Shown here: positions 25,145 through 41,146 of the stretch, piece after piece
Numbering within the stretch: position 1 is the first letter of the stretch
Layout of the letters: each line of letters begins with the position of its first letter
Assembly (NCBI GenBank): GCA_034008185.1
Contig: CM067083.1
Span: 122,716,337-122,780,336 of the forward strand
Length of the DNA stretch: 64,000 bases
From: Gorsachius magnificus
Taxonomy: Eukaryota; Chordata; Aves; Pelecaniformes; Ardeidae
Direction: 5' to 3'
Position numbers and translations under genes: made by a program
Notes under the pieces: model-generated
Seen by the model: the letters and a program-made list of their open reading frames with translations, nothing else
What the model was told of the DNA's origin: nothing
Databases searched by the model: none

Positions 25145-25637
25145 TCATAGAATCATAGAATCATAGAATGGTTTGGGTTGGAAGGGACCCCTAGAGCCCA
25201 CCCAGCCCAACCCCCCTGCAGGAGCAGGGACACCTTTAACCACATCAGGTTGCTCACAGCCCCGGCCAACCTGGCCTGGAATGTTCCCAGGGATGGGGCC
25301 TCCACCCCCTCTCTGGGAAACCCCTGCCAGGGTTTCACCCCCCTCACTGGAAAGAATTTCTTCCTTAGATCCAGTCTAAACCTACCCTGGTTTAGTTTAA
25401 AACCATCACCCCTTGTCCTGTCACAGCAGGCCCTGCTAAAAAGCTTGTCCCCCGCTTTCCTCTGGGCCCCCTTGAAGCCCTGACCGGCCGCACTCAGCTC
25501 TGCCCGCAGCCTCCTCTGCTCCAGGCTGAACACCCCCAACTCTCCCAGCCTGGCCTCAGAGCAGAGGGGCTCCAGCCCTCGGATCATTTTTGTAGCCCTC
25601 CTCTGGACCCGTTCCAACAGTTCCATGTCCTCCTTGT
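25145..25637 (-). mobile_element. CR1 LINE 3' fragment (about 0.5 kb)
   Basis: Starts with tandem ATCATAGA units and GGGTTGGAAGGGACCCCTAG. On the minus strand an open frame reads LLERVQRRATKMIRGLEPL and GVFSLEQRRLRAELSAAGQG, the C terminus of CR1 ORF2. It is 5' truncated near 25637. Confidence 0.92.
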
Positions 25638-25962
25638 GCTGAGGGCTTTCCTCTTCCATCTGTCCACATCTTTTTATCCACCTCTCATCACAGAGTAAGA
25701 CTAAAATTCGAGGGCCAGGACGATCTTTCCAGCCTGTGTCTGCACAGCAGTGCAGGGATCACTCTGTATTTAAAGACAAAAGTCGCTACAGTAATTTAAA
25801 GGAATAAGAAGACCTTCAAGCATTGACATCTGTAAGGGGTTTCTGCTTTTCCTGGTGCTCAGACGAGGTCTGCCTATGCAGCCTGGGAAGACGCAGCAGC
25901 CAGAGAAATCAGCATTCCTGTGCTGGGGAAATGCCTTCTGGATCAGGAAAGGAGTGGAGTTT

Positions 25963-26060
25963 ATCATAGAATCGTTTAGGTTGGAAAAGACCTTTAAGAT
26001 CATCAAGTCCCACCATTACCCTAACCCTGCCATCCCACCGCTAAACCACGTCCCTAAAAG
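25963..26060 (-). mobile_element. CR1 LINE 3' end (short)
   Basis: ATCATAGAATCGTTTAGG and TTGGAAAAGACCTTTAAG, then CCCTGCCATCCCACCGC. It lies 325 bp from the previous CR1 but belongs to a different 3'-end type, so it is an independent insertion. Confidence 0.88.
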
Positions 26061-28270
26061 TTTCTCACTGTCTGAAATCCTCTGAGGTGAAACACATTTC
26101 AAGATAAGAGGTTTTTCTAGAAAAATAGAACTGAACGCCCTGTTCTAGTGAAATCTATATGGGAAGTTTCTGACCTCACTCAGAAAAATGCCATTTTTAG
26201 GAAATCTCTATAATTTCCACATTGAATGTCATTGAAACCAGCACTTTTCCATTTTTTTTTAAGTTAAGTTGGCACTTTCAGCTAGAAAAGCATTTAGCAG
26301 TGAGTGCCTGCAGCAGCTCCCGGGAAGATCTTGCTGGGCCCTCAGACTGTCTGGAGAGTCTCACACCTTCGTTGGAAGGATGAGAGGTAAACGAGGTGGG
26401 ACCACACTTTCCAGGATGGCCAGGGGGAGAGGGAAGCAGAACAGAAATACTGAACGGTTTGTAGGACTTTGCTTTGCAGGATATCAGAGCTCTACCTGAG
26501 GTCAGAAGAAGCATCATCCTATACTTTAGACCTTTTCTGCTGTGGGGATTCGTCTGAGAGAGGGGGACAGGGCAGCTTGGTGCGTAGGTGACACTCAGCC
26601 ACTTGTGGTTTTTGGCAAGAAGATGAAATCTCCCCAAAGCTGAACGCTAACCTGTGCACCGCACCTTCTCAGGAGCTTCAGTTTGCACAAGGACTATAGA
26701 AAATACATCTACTGGAAGATATTAAATGCATAGAAGCAACCCCTGGGTCAGGATGGATGGTGGTTGTGCTAGACAACCATTCCAGTGCTGAACTGGATCT
26801 CAGTTTTACCAAACTGTTGGCTCGAGTCCTCAAAAATGCACAGGTAACCACTGCCAGCTTGAATGAAAACGTCCTAAATTGTTCCCAAGTGCAGTATCAG
26901 GTGCAGGAAGCACATTTCTTTTCTGGCTGAGCAATGTCCACTCCAGATTCAAGTTCCACCACAGTGCTGCTGAAGCACAAATGTCTTCTGAATCCTGTCT
27001 CCGCAGCCAAAAGCCAGCCACGTTTTCCAACTCTCTTAGCTGCTGTATGGAGCTACTGTCATCTTTAAATACCCAGGTTTATTCCAGAAGCTGGCCCTGG
27101 CTTGAAGAGGTTGGCATCATCACAGCCATCCCCGTGCCACATAAATGAAGTGCCCAGGAAGGCCAGCAACAGCATCCTTCGTGTGACACTGCTACCCGAA
27201 ACGTATGCATGAGCCTGATCCTCCGCACCCCCTGCACCCCCTCAGCCCCTGTGTGCCATGGGCACGCAGACCCGCGGTGCTCTTAGCATCACGTACAATT
27301 ACGGTACGAATCCAAAAATAGCCTAAAGAGCACTGGTCTGGCCCGAGCCTCTGGGAGAAGGGCAAAGGTTTCTCAATGTCAGCTAACATTCGTGTAAAAT
27401 AGAAATGGCCAGCCCCGAGGGGGCCAGGAAAGCTCCTAACCCTGCCCGAAACACGGGATGTCATGAGGGGGGGCTGCAAGGTGGGCATCCCAGGCCCCGG
27501 AGCCAGGCTCCTGCCCTCTGGCTAACCCTGGTGCTCCCTCTCTACCTCCCCAGGCTTGACTTCTCTTCCCTGGGGGCACGCAGAGCTCCCAACAAATGTT
27601 AGAGCCTGACTCCCTCCTGAGGAGCAAAAGTCAGGGTTTCCAAAAGCACGGAGGTTTATCACTGGCAGCCCTCGTGCTGTTTTGCCGAGGGAAGAAGGTT
27701 CCTCCTCTTCCGCACCCCTCTCTCATGTCTTAAGCAGTCAAGAGCAGAAAGCAGCTGTGTCTGTATGGGCTGAAACAAAGGAATTAAGTTTAGCATCTTA
27801 GGAATTAATCACTGCAGTAGGACCTAGACCCAGGTGGGATTTGCACTGCTGTCCCGGCCGTGGGCAGCGGCTTTCAGGAGGACAAGACGACCCTTTTCCC
27901 AGGCCCTGTTTCAGATTCGGCAGCCTGGGCACTAACAGTGCTTGGCCAGAGAGGCGCGACTTCAAAACCTGGGGGCAGCGGAACAAGCACACACCTTGAG
28001 AAGCAGCAGAGCTCCTTCCTTTAAAGCTTTTTAGCTTTTTAAGCCTACCGATAACCACGGCGTCAGTATTGCTTCAGCTCCGAGCGTTCCCTCTTACACA
28101 ACTGGCTCCAAGGCAAAGCAGCAAGGAGATGTAAATCTGAGAATTAAAAGCGAAAAGGTTAGGAGGCTTTTGGGTTTGCTGCGTGGATATGATTACAGGG
28201 TTAAATAGCCTTAAATCTTTGAAGAATGGGGTGGAGGGAAAAGGAGAAAATCGGAAGAGGTTTTTTTTTC
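26061..28270. other. Intergenic, no gene recognised
   Basis: Unique sequence between CR1 copies and the right arm of the inverted repeat. No exon recognised. Confidence 0.5.
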
Positions 28271-28422
28271 TGGGCCTGAGTCCAGCCTCCTCATGCCCAC
28301 ACCCGTGTCCCACCACGATCTTCCCCCTTGCGCTTGCCTTTGGGGAATGCAAAGGGAGGGAAGGACAATGAATGAGCAATTTCCCTTTCTTTCTATTATT
28401 CCTTTTTTATGTCATCTCTCCC
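28271..28422 (-). repeat. Inverted repeat, right arm
   Basis: Reverse-complement partner of 22681-22824, 5.4 kb away. It carries an extra 6 bp near 28330 within the CCCCCTTG-GCCTTTGGGG junction. Both arms include the CCCACACCCGTGTCC and CCACGATCTTCCCCCTTG blocks. The CpG-rich segment begins about 60 bp to its right. Confidence 0.85.
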
Positions 28423-28479
28423 CAGCTACAGCAGCTTTGGATGAAGCGCCGTCACCTATTGCACCTATAGAAGCCAGGC

Positions 28480-29275
28480 TGAGCGTGCCTAAACAAGAGC
28501 CAAACTAATTACCCAAGTGAGGTAGCCGGGAAGAGCGCGGTGCTGTAACACCCTCACCCATTTTGCAAGAAAGGTGATGCCTGCATCAGCCATTAAATCG
28601 GGGCCAAGCAGAATGCTTCCCCCGCCAGAGCTTCCCATGGTCAGAGCGCTGCGGCGTGGAAGGAGGGAAAGGCCTCTTTTAACCCAAAGGGAGCGTTCAT
28701 TCACCCATTAACGAGGCGGAGTGGGGTCTGCAGTAATTAGCAGCACGCTCGTTTTCACTCATGTCCGCGCAGACTTCTCCCCGCGGGCCAACATTACCGG
28801 TTGTGCAAGGGCTGGAGTCAAGGCCTGCACAGAAGCCGAAAGGGGGCCGCCACGATCTTAAATTCTTGGCGCGTGTGGGTTTTTCAAAGCTCCTCCCTCA
28901 GGCCACCGCCGCTCTTTTTCTTGCCGCTTCAAAGCTGCGCGGGTGTAAATAGACAGAAACCTGGCCGCAGGCAGACCCGCTGGCTTCCCAACGTGGGAGG
29001 AGGCGAAGAACTGTAGAAGGGACGGGGGAATGTTTAAAACCCGGCACTTTTTGGAGAGCCGGCACCTACAAGCACAGCCCCTACACCTGCCTAGCGGCTC
29101 CCTGCCGATGAAAGGGTGACCATGCTGCATCTGCTTGCGGGCAACCGGAATCATCAGCAGGAAATAAAACGTACGTAGAGATGTGCGAGCGCCGCGGCAG
29201 GGGCTGTATCCTCCTCCCTGCCTCAAATCACGCACGGCTTCCGCGGCTGAAGAGGCTTCAGCACTACCCAGCATC
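28480..29275. promoter_or_regulatory. CpG-rich segment just beyond the TDH 3' end
   Basis: By eye roughly 45-50 CpG dinucleotides occur in under 800 bp, far more than in the flanks. No CR1 or LTR is present. A 138-codon minus-strand open frame (28858-29274) crosses it, but I recognise no protein. It could be an unannotated promoter, a methylation-free regulatory element, or GC-biased intergenic DNA. Confidence 0.4.
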
Positions 29276-29339
29276 CTCCATCACCGCTCTTGCGTGCTCT
29301 AAACAAAGGTGACAAAACAAGGACACGTCTGCACAGGAT

Positions 29340-29345
29340 TTTATT
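29340..29345 (-). terminator. Poly(A) signal AATAAA, likely distal site of TDH
   Basis: Minus-strand AATAAA is followed downstream by a GT/T-rich stretch (about 29311-29334), the usual layout of a vertebrate cleavage site. Cleavage would fall near 29320. Confidence 0.5.
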
Positions 29346-29453
29346 AAAGTAGGCATCATCCACAACTTACAAGATTCGAAAAAATATTCGTAACAACTTT
29401 TCTTCCCCGCCCCCTCCCGCCCAATAGGTAATTTAACAGCTACAATGCTCAAA

Positions 29454-29517
29454 TGGGGGTTGGACTAGATGACCTCTAGGGGTCCCTTCCAACCCAAAAC
29501 ATTCTATGATTCTATGT
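29454..29517 (+). mobile_element. CR1 LINE 3' end inside the TDH 3' UTR (antisense to TDH)
   Basis: GGGGGTTGGACTAGATGACC, then GGTCCCTTCCAACCC and ATTCTATGATTCTATG. A very short, clean 3' tip lying in the last 200 bp of the inferred TDH transcript. Confidence 0.88.
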
Positions 29518-29790
29518 CAGAAGTCTCTGCCCAGAAGTGAAACTTCAAAGCGGTAGCAAAAGTTACACATTTTGTACCACATCGAATTGGTTTTATACAG
29601 AAAAAGACTGTAACATAGTTACAACAGACCTTAATGGGGAAGACAGGGGGGAAAAAAAATACACGCGCCATTGGTCACAGGTTGAAACCCAGAACTTCAA
29701 ACAGGACTCAGACAATGTAGACACAGCTTAATCGCATCCCCTGAACACCACCATGCTGTTACCTCCAAACAGCTTTCTGTTGCAATATGC

Positions 29791-29796
29791 TTTATT
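29791..29796 (-). terminator. Poly(A) signal AATAAA, possible proximal site of TDH
   Basis: Minus-strand AATAAA in the context TGAAATAAAGC. It could shorten the 3' UTR by about 450 nt and would exclude the embedded CR1 fragment. Confidence 0.35.
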
Positions 29797-32253
29797 TCAG
29801 AATTTGCAAGATAGAAGTTTCTTAAATGGCTGCTTCCAAATGGAGTCAGCAACTTGAGGCGGGGGAAAAAACCAAACCAAACCAAAAAAAAAAAACCCAT
29901 GACATTTTTGTTCAAATGGCTTAAGTCTGAATTTCACCTTCGCCGCAACACCTTATCCAATGCTTTTGTGCAAGAACACAACTGAGGACAGTGTGTTTCA
30001 GAGGAAAGCACATTTTCGCTCTTGCCTCTGGTCGGTGTTGACTGGAGCTCGGAACGAGGGCGAGGGGAGCAGACCCCTTGTCTTTGAGTGAAATGAAGAA
30101 ACGGAGTGAGACCCATCAACAACTCTTTAGACGTCTCGTGGAATGGAGGCAATGAGGAGTCCCCAGGGTTGGACTGACGAAAGACTGGAGCAGACGAGAC
30201 ACTCCAGCTCCCAGGGAAGCCTGGTGGCTCAGCTCAACAGTTCGCTAGGAGATAGATAATCCTCTTCTGGCAGGGCACAGACAAAACCTGAGCCAGTCCT
30301 TCCTTGGAGGGCATGAATGGAGGGGCCAACTTCGCCGGCCCATTGGGCCAAGTATTACACTCGAACGACGCGATAGTTACAACAGCGGCCAAAGTTTAAA
30401 AACTTGTCTTTTCAGAAACGTAAACAATATAAAAAAAAAGTTTCAGTAACAGGCCACAACCTTAGAGGTTTTTGAGCTTAAATACCTGGGAAACACATAC
30501 TCTGCCAACAGATGAAAGAGTAAGATACATACAAAATCAAGAGAGACAAGTTTAACGAATGTTTAAAACTGGGTTTCACCACAGAATCTTCACTTGCAGG
30601 CTATTTTCATGAGAAAACGCATTCCCTGCAGCACGTAGACTCCTTCACAAAGAGGCAGAAATCTGGTTATGTCAGTTATCCACGTACTGAGGAAACACCG
30701 CAGGGTTACGGAGAGCGTAACAGACTCGCAACCGCCAAAGCATCGTCCCAAAAAAGACAGCAAACAAGTTGTAGGCAAAACAACCCCAACCCCAACATGA
30801 ATATGTTTACCTACACACTCTACTGGAGTATACAAGACAAAAGAGATGGAGAGCTTCATAAAGGAAATTTCCAGTCATTTTGAAAATGAGTATTTTTTCT
30901 TTGAAAAAAAACAAAAAAAATCCAAGTTCCCAGATGCTGTTCCTCAAGGCGTGCTATAGCTATAGTAGCGGATGGCTCAGATTCACATCCACTAAACGGG
31001 TATTGTACCTAAAATGGCTTTCCTGTCTCTCCACTTTGTCATTTCTCAAAGCCTCCTGAGTAACTTTTGAACACACAGATCTTCCTCGCATGCATCTACT
31101 AAGACTTCCTTGTTAATCCCAGAACCTCCTGTGCATGAAGCTCAGTGAGCAGAACGGCCCTTAACTGTAGCTGGAAGATGGTTTCAGCTTCTGGTTCCCT
31201 CTCTAAAGAATAAAAGCGTACGGCAGTTACGCATCAACAGCATCCAGATACACTTAGAGCGCATGCGGAAAACGTAGTGAACATGAACAGATTTTCAAAG
31301 GCTGACCTGACTCTACCGTAAGGCTCCGTCACCTTTAAAACTTGCTCCGGGCACTATGTCATCGTGCTAGCACGGCAAATAACTGGGATAACCAAAAGTA
31401 GTGCTAATTAACAATAAACCCATAGCTGGGCATTGCCTTCTTGAAATACGCCCCAGATTCACATACACATAACAGCTCTTTGGATTTCACATCTACCTCC
31501 CAGGCTAAGCTGAAGGCAGCAGCACTTTCAAAGAACAGGACAAAGCCTAGCTTGTAAACCCTGTTTTTTTAAACCATAATGAGAATTCAAGTCCTATTCC
31601 CCTTCACATTTATAAGCATTGTAAGAATAATGCTACTGTGTATGCTCTATGTATAAAAAAGTGTATGTTTATACAGCACTATATATATACACACACACAT
31701 ATATATATAAATAGGAACTATCGACCAAAGTTTGACTTCGAACTAAAATTGCAACGACCCCTTGCAATTCGGAAACACAAAGTAGCTCTTCTGATCTCTC
31801 TTTTGTAAGCAAAGAGTAGAAAGGATCGGATCTTACTCACTGTGATCTAACATCCTCCACCAGGACAACGAAAAACCTATCGTTAACTTTGCGGGATTTG
31901 CCTGAAACACCAGGTTTGACAATATTGCCCCACTTTGCCACAGAAGAGTCAGGCAGCAGGAATGATCGGAGAGTCATCAGCCAGGAGCAAGTGCTTTTTT
32001 TGTTCTTCTAGCTGCTTAAATGTGAAAGTTCAAGAATTCTGTGTTTGTCATGGGTGCTGTGCTCGGAGACAGTACCAAGTGATGTCATTCATCTAATACT
32101 ACATTCCAGCTACAGAATGTTTCTGCCCAACTCTATTGCTACTTATAAAAAACAATAATAATTGACATGCTCTAAGACTCAGAAAATGATAAAATAGTTT
32201 AGCCATTTCTTCCTGGTCCTCTGTGGAAATCTGGAAACATCTCACAAAGTATT

Positions 32254-37706
<5,453 letters not shown>

Positions 37707-38937
37707 CTTCCTCCTTCAAATGTGCTGTGAGAACAAGAGAAAAGATCAGTCACGAATGACTCAACCATATTAAACACTTCAAACATTCCCTTCGAAAACT
37801 CTGAAGGGTTTCAGAGAAGTTTGATGCAATCCAAGTCCTAACTGAGGTGGCAACTGAGCGCCACGTCTACTAGAAGCAGCCTGTGAAGTAACATGAATAG
37901 AGGTAATGTATTCACCAGAGCGAGCTCAAGAAAATACCCACAGCCCCAGCTCACAGCCCAGTATTATGAACAGTGAGAATACAGTTCAGTTTAAGCCTTT
38001 TTAAAACAGTCAGTAGAAACCATGATTTCAAGCACAAAAGACAACAAACACAGAATTCAACATGTTCAGCCGCTATGATTACACAGCTTCACCGTAGGTA
38101 CTTTTGAGTGGAAGTTTTGTAGACTGCAATGAATAAGCAACCCTTCTTAGTATTGCATCAGCAAGATTCAGCTAAGCCAACAGAGGCAGCAGTAAATCTC
38201 TGTAAAGAGCACTGCTTTGCTCAAACTTTGTATGCATGGTAGACAGCACCTGGGAAACGAATGAAGGAGAAGCAGTAAAAAGCAGTATTTACCCAGGACT
38301 TGTGAAAATGTCTTAACTACTTTACACAAAAACAAAAAAAAAAAAAAAAGGGGACAGGATTCACTCATAACAACATAATAACACACTGCAAAAATATCCC
38401 TAAGTTACCCTGAGCTACAGGCAAGTTTGGTTTTCTTTCTCTCCAAATCTTTCATATTGGGAAAGGAAATGGGAGAAGAAGCGATTCCCTTGCAAGAGCA
38501 GCTTGGACAGAAAAGCCCATTCTGCTAGATCAGAGTTTCCCATTTTAAATCACTTGAGGAATTTATTAACGGCTCTGAACATAAAAAGTATTAATTTAAC
38601 TGATGTAAAAACCTTCATTTTTTCATAGGTTTCTCTTTCTTACTATCCCAAAGAGGAATACTTCTGCACCATTAGCAACTGGAGAAAGAAATATCTACAA
38701 ATACCTATTCCAACTCCCCCTACCCCGTATTACCTTCTGACTAGTTTTTCAGTCCCTGGTTTTACTCATTGACCCACACCAATACTGGAAATGAATCCTT
38801 CTGTTTCCTAGAGTAAGAAAAATGAGGAAGCTTTATCCTCAAGTTATTTCCCCCACCCCACTAATTTAAATTACCAACCAAGGCTAATTTCAAGGATTAA
38901 GCAACACACACTGGAATTTTCCCCCGTCTGTACTCAC

Positions 38938-38960
38938 CTGTCCCTCAGCTGGCGATAGAG
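38938..38960 (-). other. TDH: Probable TDH exon 1 (5' UTR)
   Basis: A strong donor, GGGACAG|GTGAGTAC, ends this putative exon at 38938. A TATAAA box sits about 30 bp above the inferred transcription start. Splicing to the acceptor at 37725 gives a 1213-bp first intron and places the ATG in exon 2. The 5' boundary is estimated from the TATA spacing only. Confidence 0.5.
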
Positions 38961-38983
38961 CAGAAGCAGAGCGGAGATGGCAA

Positions 38984-38989
38984 TTTATA
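38984..38989 (-). promoter_or_regulatory. TATA box of the TDH proximal promoter
   Basis: CCTATAAATT on the minus strand, about 25-30 bp before the inferred start of exon 1 and its strong splice donor. An inverted CCAAT box lies 22-27 bp further upstream. Confidence 0.5.
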
Positions 38990-39010
38990 GGCCACTGCCT
39001 CTTTTGAAAG

Positions 39011-39015
39011 CCAAT
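39011..39015 (+). promoter_or_regulatory. CCAAT box (inverted relative to TDH)
   Basis: GCCAATCA on the plus strand reads TGATTGGC toward TDH. This is the NF-Y consensus, roughly 50-55 bp upstream of the inferred TDH start, a usual NF-Y position. Confidence 0.45.
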
Positions 39016-39019
39016 CAAA

Positions 39020-40549
39020 ACCTGACAGAAAGTAGGAGTTGTCCCACACCTTAAAAAAAAAAAGGAAAAAAAAAAAAGCATGTGCATGAGAGCAGCAGCC
39101 AGGGACATGCCTGTAACTCTGTGATAGGCAGAGGACTCCGAAGCTATGCGACCAGCTCTTTAACTAACAGAACCGTACAACCTCAGGTCATCTCTGAAGG
39201 ACGGGTTTTCGAACTAATTGGTTGCAGAGCAAAGGATTAGTATCAAGCAAACACATGTTCGAACGTAAAGCAATAATCTCCCTTGGATAGCGGGGAATTT
39301 CTGAGTTTTGTAAGGAGATTAAAGCACGGGGAGAGGGAAAAAGGGGGGGGGGGGGAAGAAACAGGTTCGTAAAATGATATTTAGCAAGTTAACTGCCAGC
39401 TGCCGCTCCTCTGCAGGATTTCCAAAGCCTTACATAAGCAGCAAGCACCTGTCGCTCGTATTAAAGACAAAAATGCATTTATAGAAGCTGGTAGTTTCTT
39501 ATGTATTTGCTATTAAATTACAGTGGTAAGAAAGACAAGAAACTCAGGTGATTGGTCTGGAAAATCCCGCAACGGTAAGCTTCAAAGAAAATGGAAAACG
39601 GGGAGAAAAGATGGGTTAGACCCAACTCCCAAATCTCCCACAGCGTTTCTGGGGGCTGCACAGCTGCTGAAATGCCAGGGGATGCTCCTCCACAGAGCCG
39701 ACCAAAGAAGCCCCACACTTGCATCTTTCAAAGAAAGTTAAGGTACCCTCCAGGGCACAGGATCTTGCAGATTTCCAACCACTAGTACATTCAAAATGGC
39801 CAACATCCTGGGGTATATGGTCCACACCAACGTGCTACGTTCCAAGCTATCGCTCCCAACTCACGCTTGTCTCCAAAACACACAGCTTCTGCTTCACACC
39901 TGAGGACGGGCTTATGCATCAGAAAGCTCCTCTACTTTTTCCAACTGTATGAAGAAGAGCTCGAGCGGAAAGACACTGCCCACCTTGGGCATCCAGAAGA
40001 TGAAGCACACGCCACCTTGCCTGTCCCATGGGAAAGCCTTACTCCCTGGCACCCACGTGCTGCCAACTGGGAAGTCCATCGGATCACCACCACGTTTGGA
40101 AGTGCTCAAGCTGCAACGACTAGGGGATACTCTCAGCTCAACCAAGACTTAACGCAGCCTGGATAGATGGAGAGACCAAAGCCATCGCACGTCCCCCTGT
40201 TGGCATTTCCTCTGGTTCAGAGAGCCCCGAACTGGGGTTAGGGGGCCCTGCGCCCTTCCCCGCGTCCCCTGGCGTGGTTGCTGTGCCAGGGCAGGGCAGA
40301 GGGGCGGCCGGGCTCGCGCTGTTCTCTCTGGCAGGCAGCTGCTGGCAAACCTCAGTTCAAACAACCTTGACACGCACGCACAACCTCCGCCGCTCGTTTT
40401 ACAGAGGTGACGCACGACCCCTCGCCAAGCTCGCCAAGAAACGACGTCAGCCCGAAACACCAGGGACCAGCTCGAAATCTGACCTCAGCAATCGATATCT
40501 TAAAAAAAAAAAAAAAAAAAAAAAAAGATATCACAGCAGCTACCGCGCA
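39020..40549. other. TDH upstream region between its TATA promoter and the CpG island
   Basis: Contains homopolymer runs (A runs near 39051-39076, G13-14 near 39342-39355, A25 at 40502) and unique sequence. No exon is supported. Any alternative TDH transcript from the CpG island would cross this region. Confidence 0.45.
40502..40526 (+). repeat. Poly(A) run of 25 flanked by GATATC
   Basis: A25 lies between GATATCTT (40494-40501) and GATATC (40527-40532), at the left edge of the CpG island. The flanking hexamer could be a short target duplication of a retroposed tail, or chance. Confidence 0.7.
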
Positions 40550-40831
40550 CAGCGTGACATTCTTGGAGCGGGTAAGGGAAGATCTACTCCAACACAGACG
40601 GGGTGAAGAGGCTGGCGCGAAGCAAAGCCCGCAGCCCACGCCAGGTCTACGCGGAGCCGCCAAAGGGCTCGGAACCCCGGCCCCGGCCCCTCTGGCCGTG
40701 GCCCCAGCGGGAGACAGCGGGGTGGCGCGGGGGAAGCCGGCTCCGTCCCCGAGCCGCCGCCGGGCGAGGCGGGGCCCGCTCGCCGCCCCTGGAGCTGAGG
40801 CGACGGCAGGGCGGGAAGCGGCGCCCGCCGG

Positions 40832-40853
40832 CCGTTACGACCGTTAGCCGTTA
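40832..40853 (-). promoter_or_regulatory. Cluster of three MYB-type TAACGG sites
   Basis: CCGTTA occurs at 40832-40837, 40841-40846 and 40848-40853, so TAACGG (MYB consensus YAACKG) is read three times on the minus strand within 22 bp. It lies inside the CpG island. Confidence 0.4.
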
Positions 40854-40980
40854 CCTTGGGGGAGCGCCCCCCCCCCCCCCCGCCCGGCCGCCCGCCCCAG
40901 AGGCTCAGGGGTGGTGGGGGAGGCGGGGCTGAAGCCACGGCCGTCACCGCCTGTCGGGGAGGAGACTGGGGAGAGTGATG

Positions 40981-40988
40981 TGACGTCA
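40981..40988. promoter_or_regulatory. CRE/ATF site TGACGTCA
   Basis: Perfect 8-bp palindromic CRE within the CpG island. A one-mismatch copy (TGATGTCA) follows 20 bp later at 41008-41015. Function is inferred from the motif only. Confidence 0.5.
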
Positions 40989-41146
40989 GAGCGACGCCAC
41001 GCAGGCGTGATGTCATGCCCTGTGAGGCACATTGCTTCCGGTGAGGGGGCCCGCAGGCCTGGGCCCGGCAGGGCGCTGTGGGCAGGGGTTCCCCGGCCTC
41101 AGCGGCACCAAGGGGAGGTACAAGCACGCAGGGCCCCCCAAAATGT

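Larger units (their letters stand above)
29320..32253 (-). other. TDH: Probable TDH 3' UTR
   Basis: About 2.9 kb without coding features follows the TDH stop on the minus strand. An AATAAA signal (plus-strand TTTATT) lies at 29340-29345, followed at once by GT-rich sequence resembling a downstream cleavage element. A second AATAAA is at 29791-29796. The tract contains an (AT)n(AC)n(AT)n run at about 31681-31711 and a small antisense CR1 end at 29454-29517. That this is a single 3' UTR is inferred from the absence of an earlier clear signal. Confidence 0.55.
40550..41060. promoter_or_regulatory. CpG island upstream of TDH
   Basis: This is the densest CpG stretch near TDH. It contains GC boxes (GGGCGAGGCGGGGC at about 40764-40777, AGGCGGGGCT at 40921-40930) and three CCGTTA (minus TAACGG, MYB-type) sites at 40832-40853. 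It also has a perfect palindromic CRE TGACGTCA at 40981-40988, a near-CRE TGATGTCA at 41008-41015 and an ETS-like CTTCCGGTG at 41035-41043. It lies about 1.6 kb upstream of the TDH TATA promoter. It may be an alternative TDH promoter (a minus-strand donor CCCAAG|GTAACG occurs near 40854) or the start of an unseen divergent transcript (a plus-strand TTCCG|GTGAGG follows 41040). A 246-codon minus-strand frame across it is a composition artefact. Confidence 0.6.

Noticed and set aside
28858..29274. 138-codon minus-strand frame in the CpG-rich segment
   Set aside because: No family recognised, no splice context, and CpG-rich composition lowers stop frequency.
1..29300. Search for FAM167A, expected on the far side of TDH from human gene order
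   Set aside because: No frame or exon resembling it was recognised; it may lie beyond the window or the order may differ.
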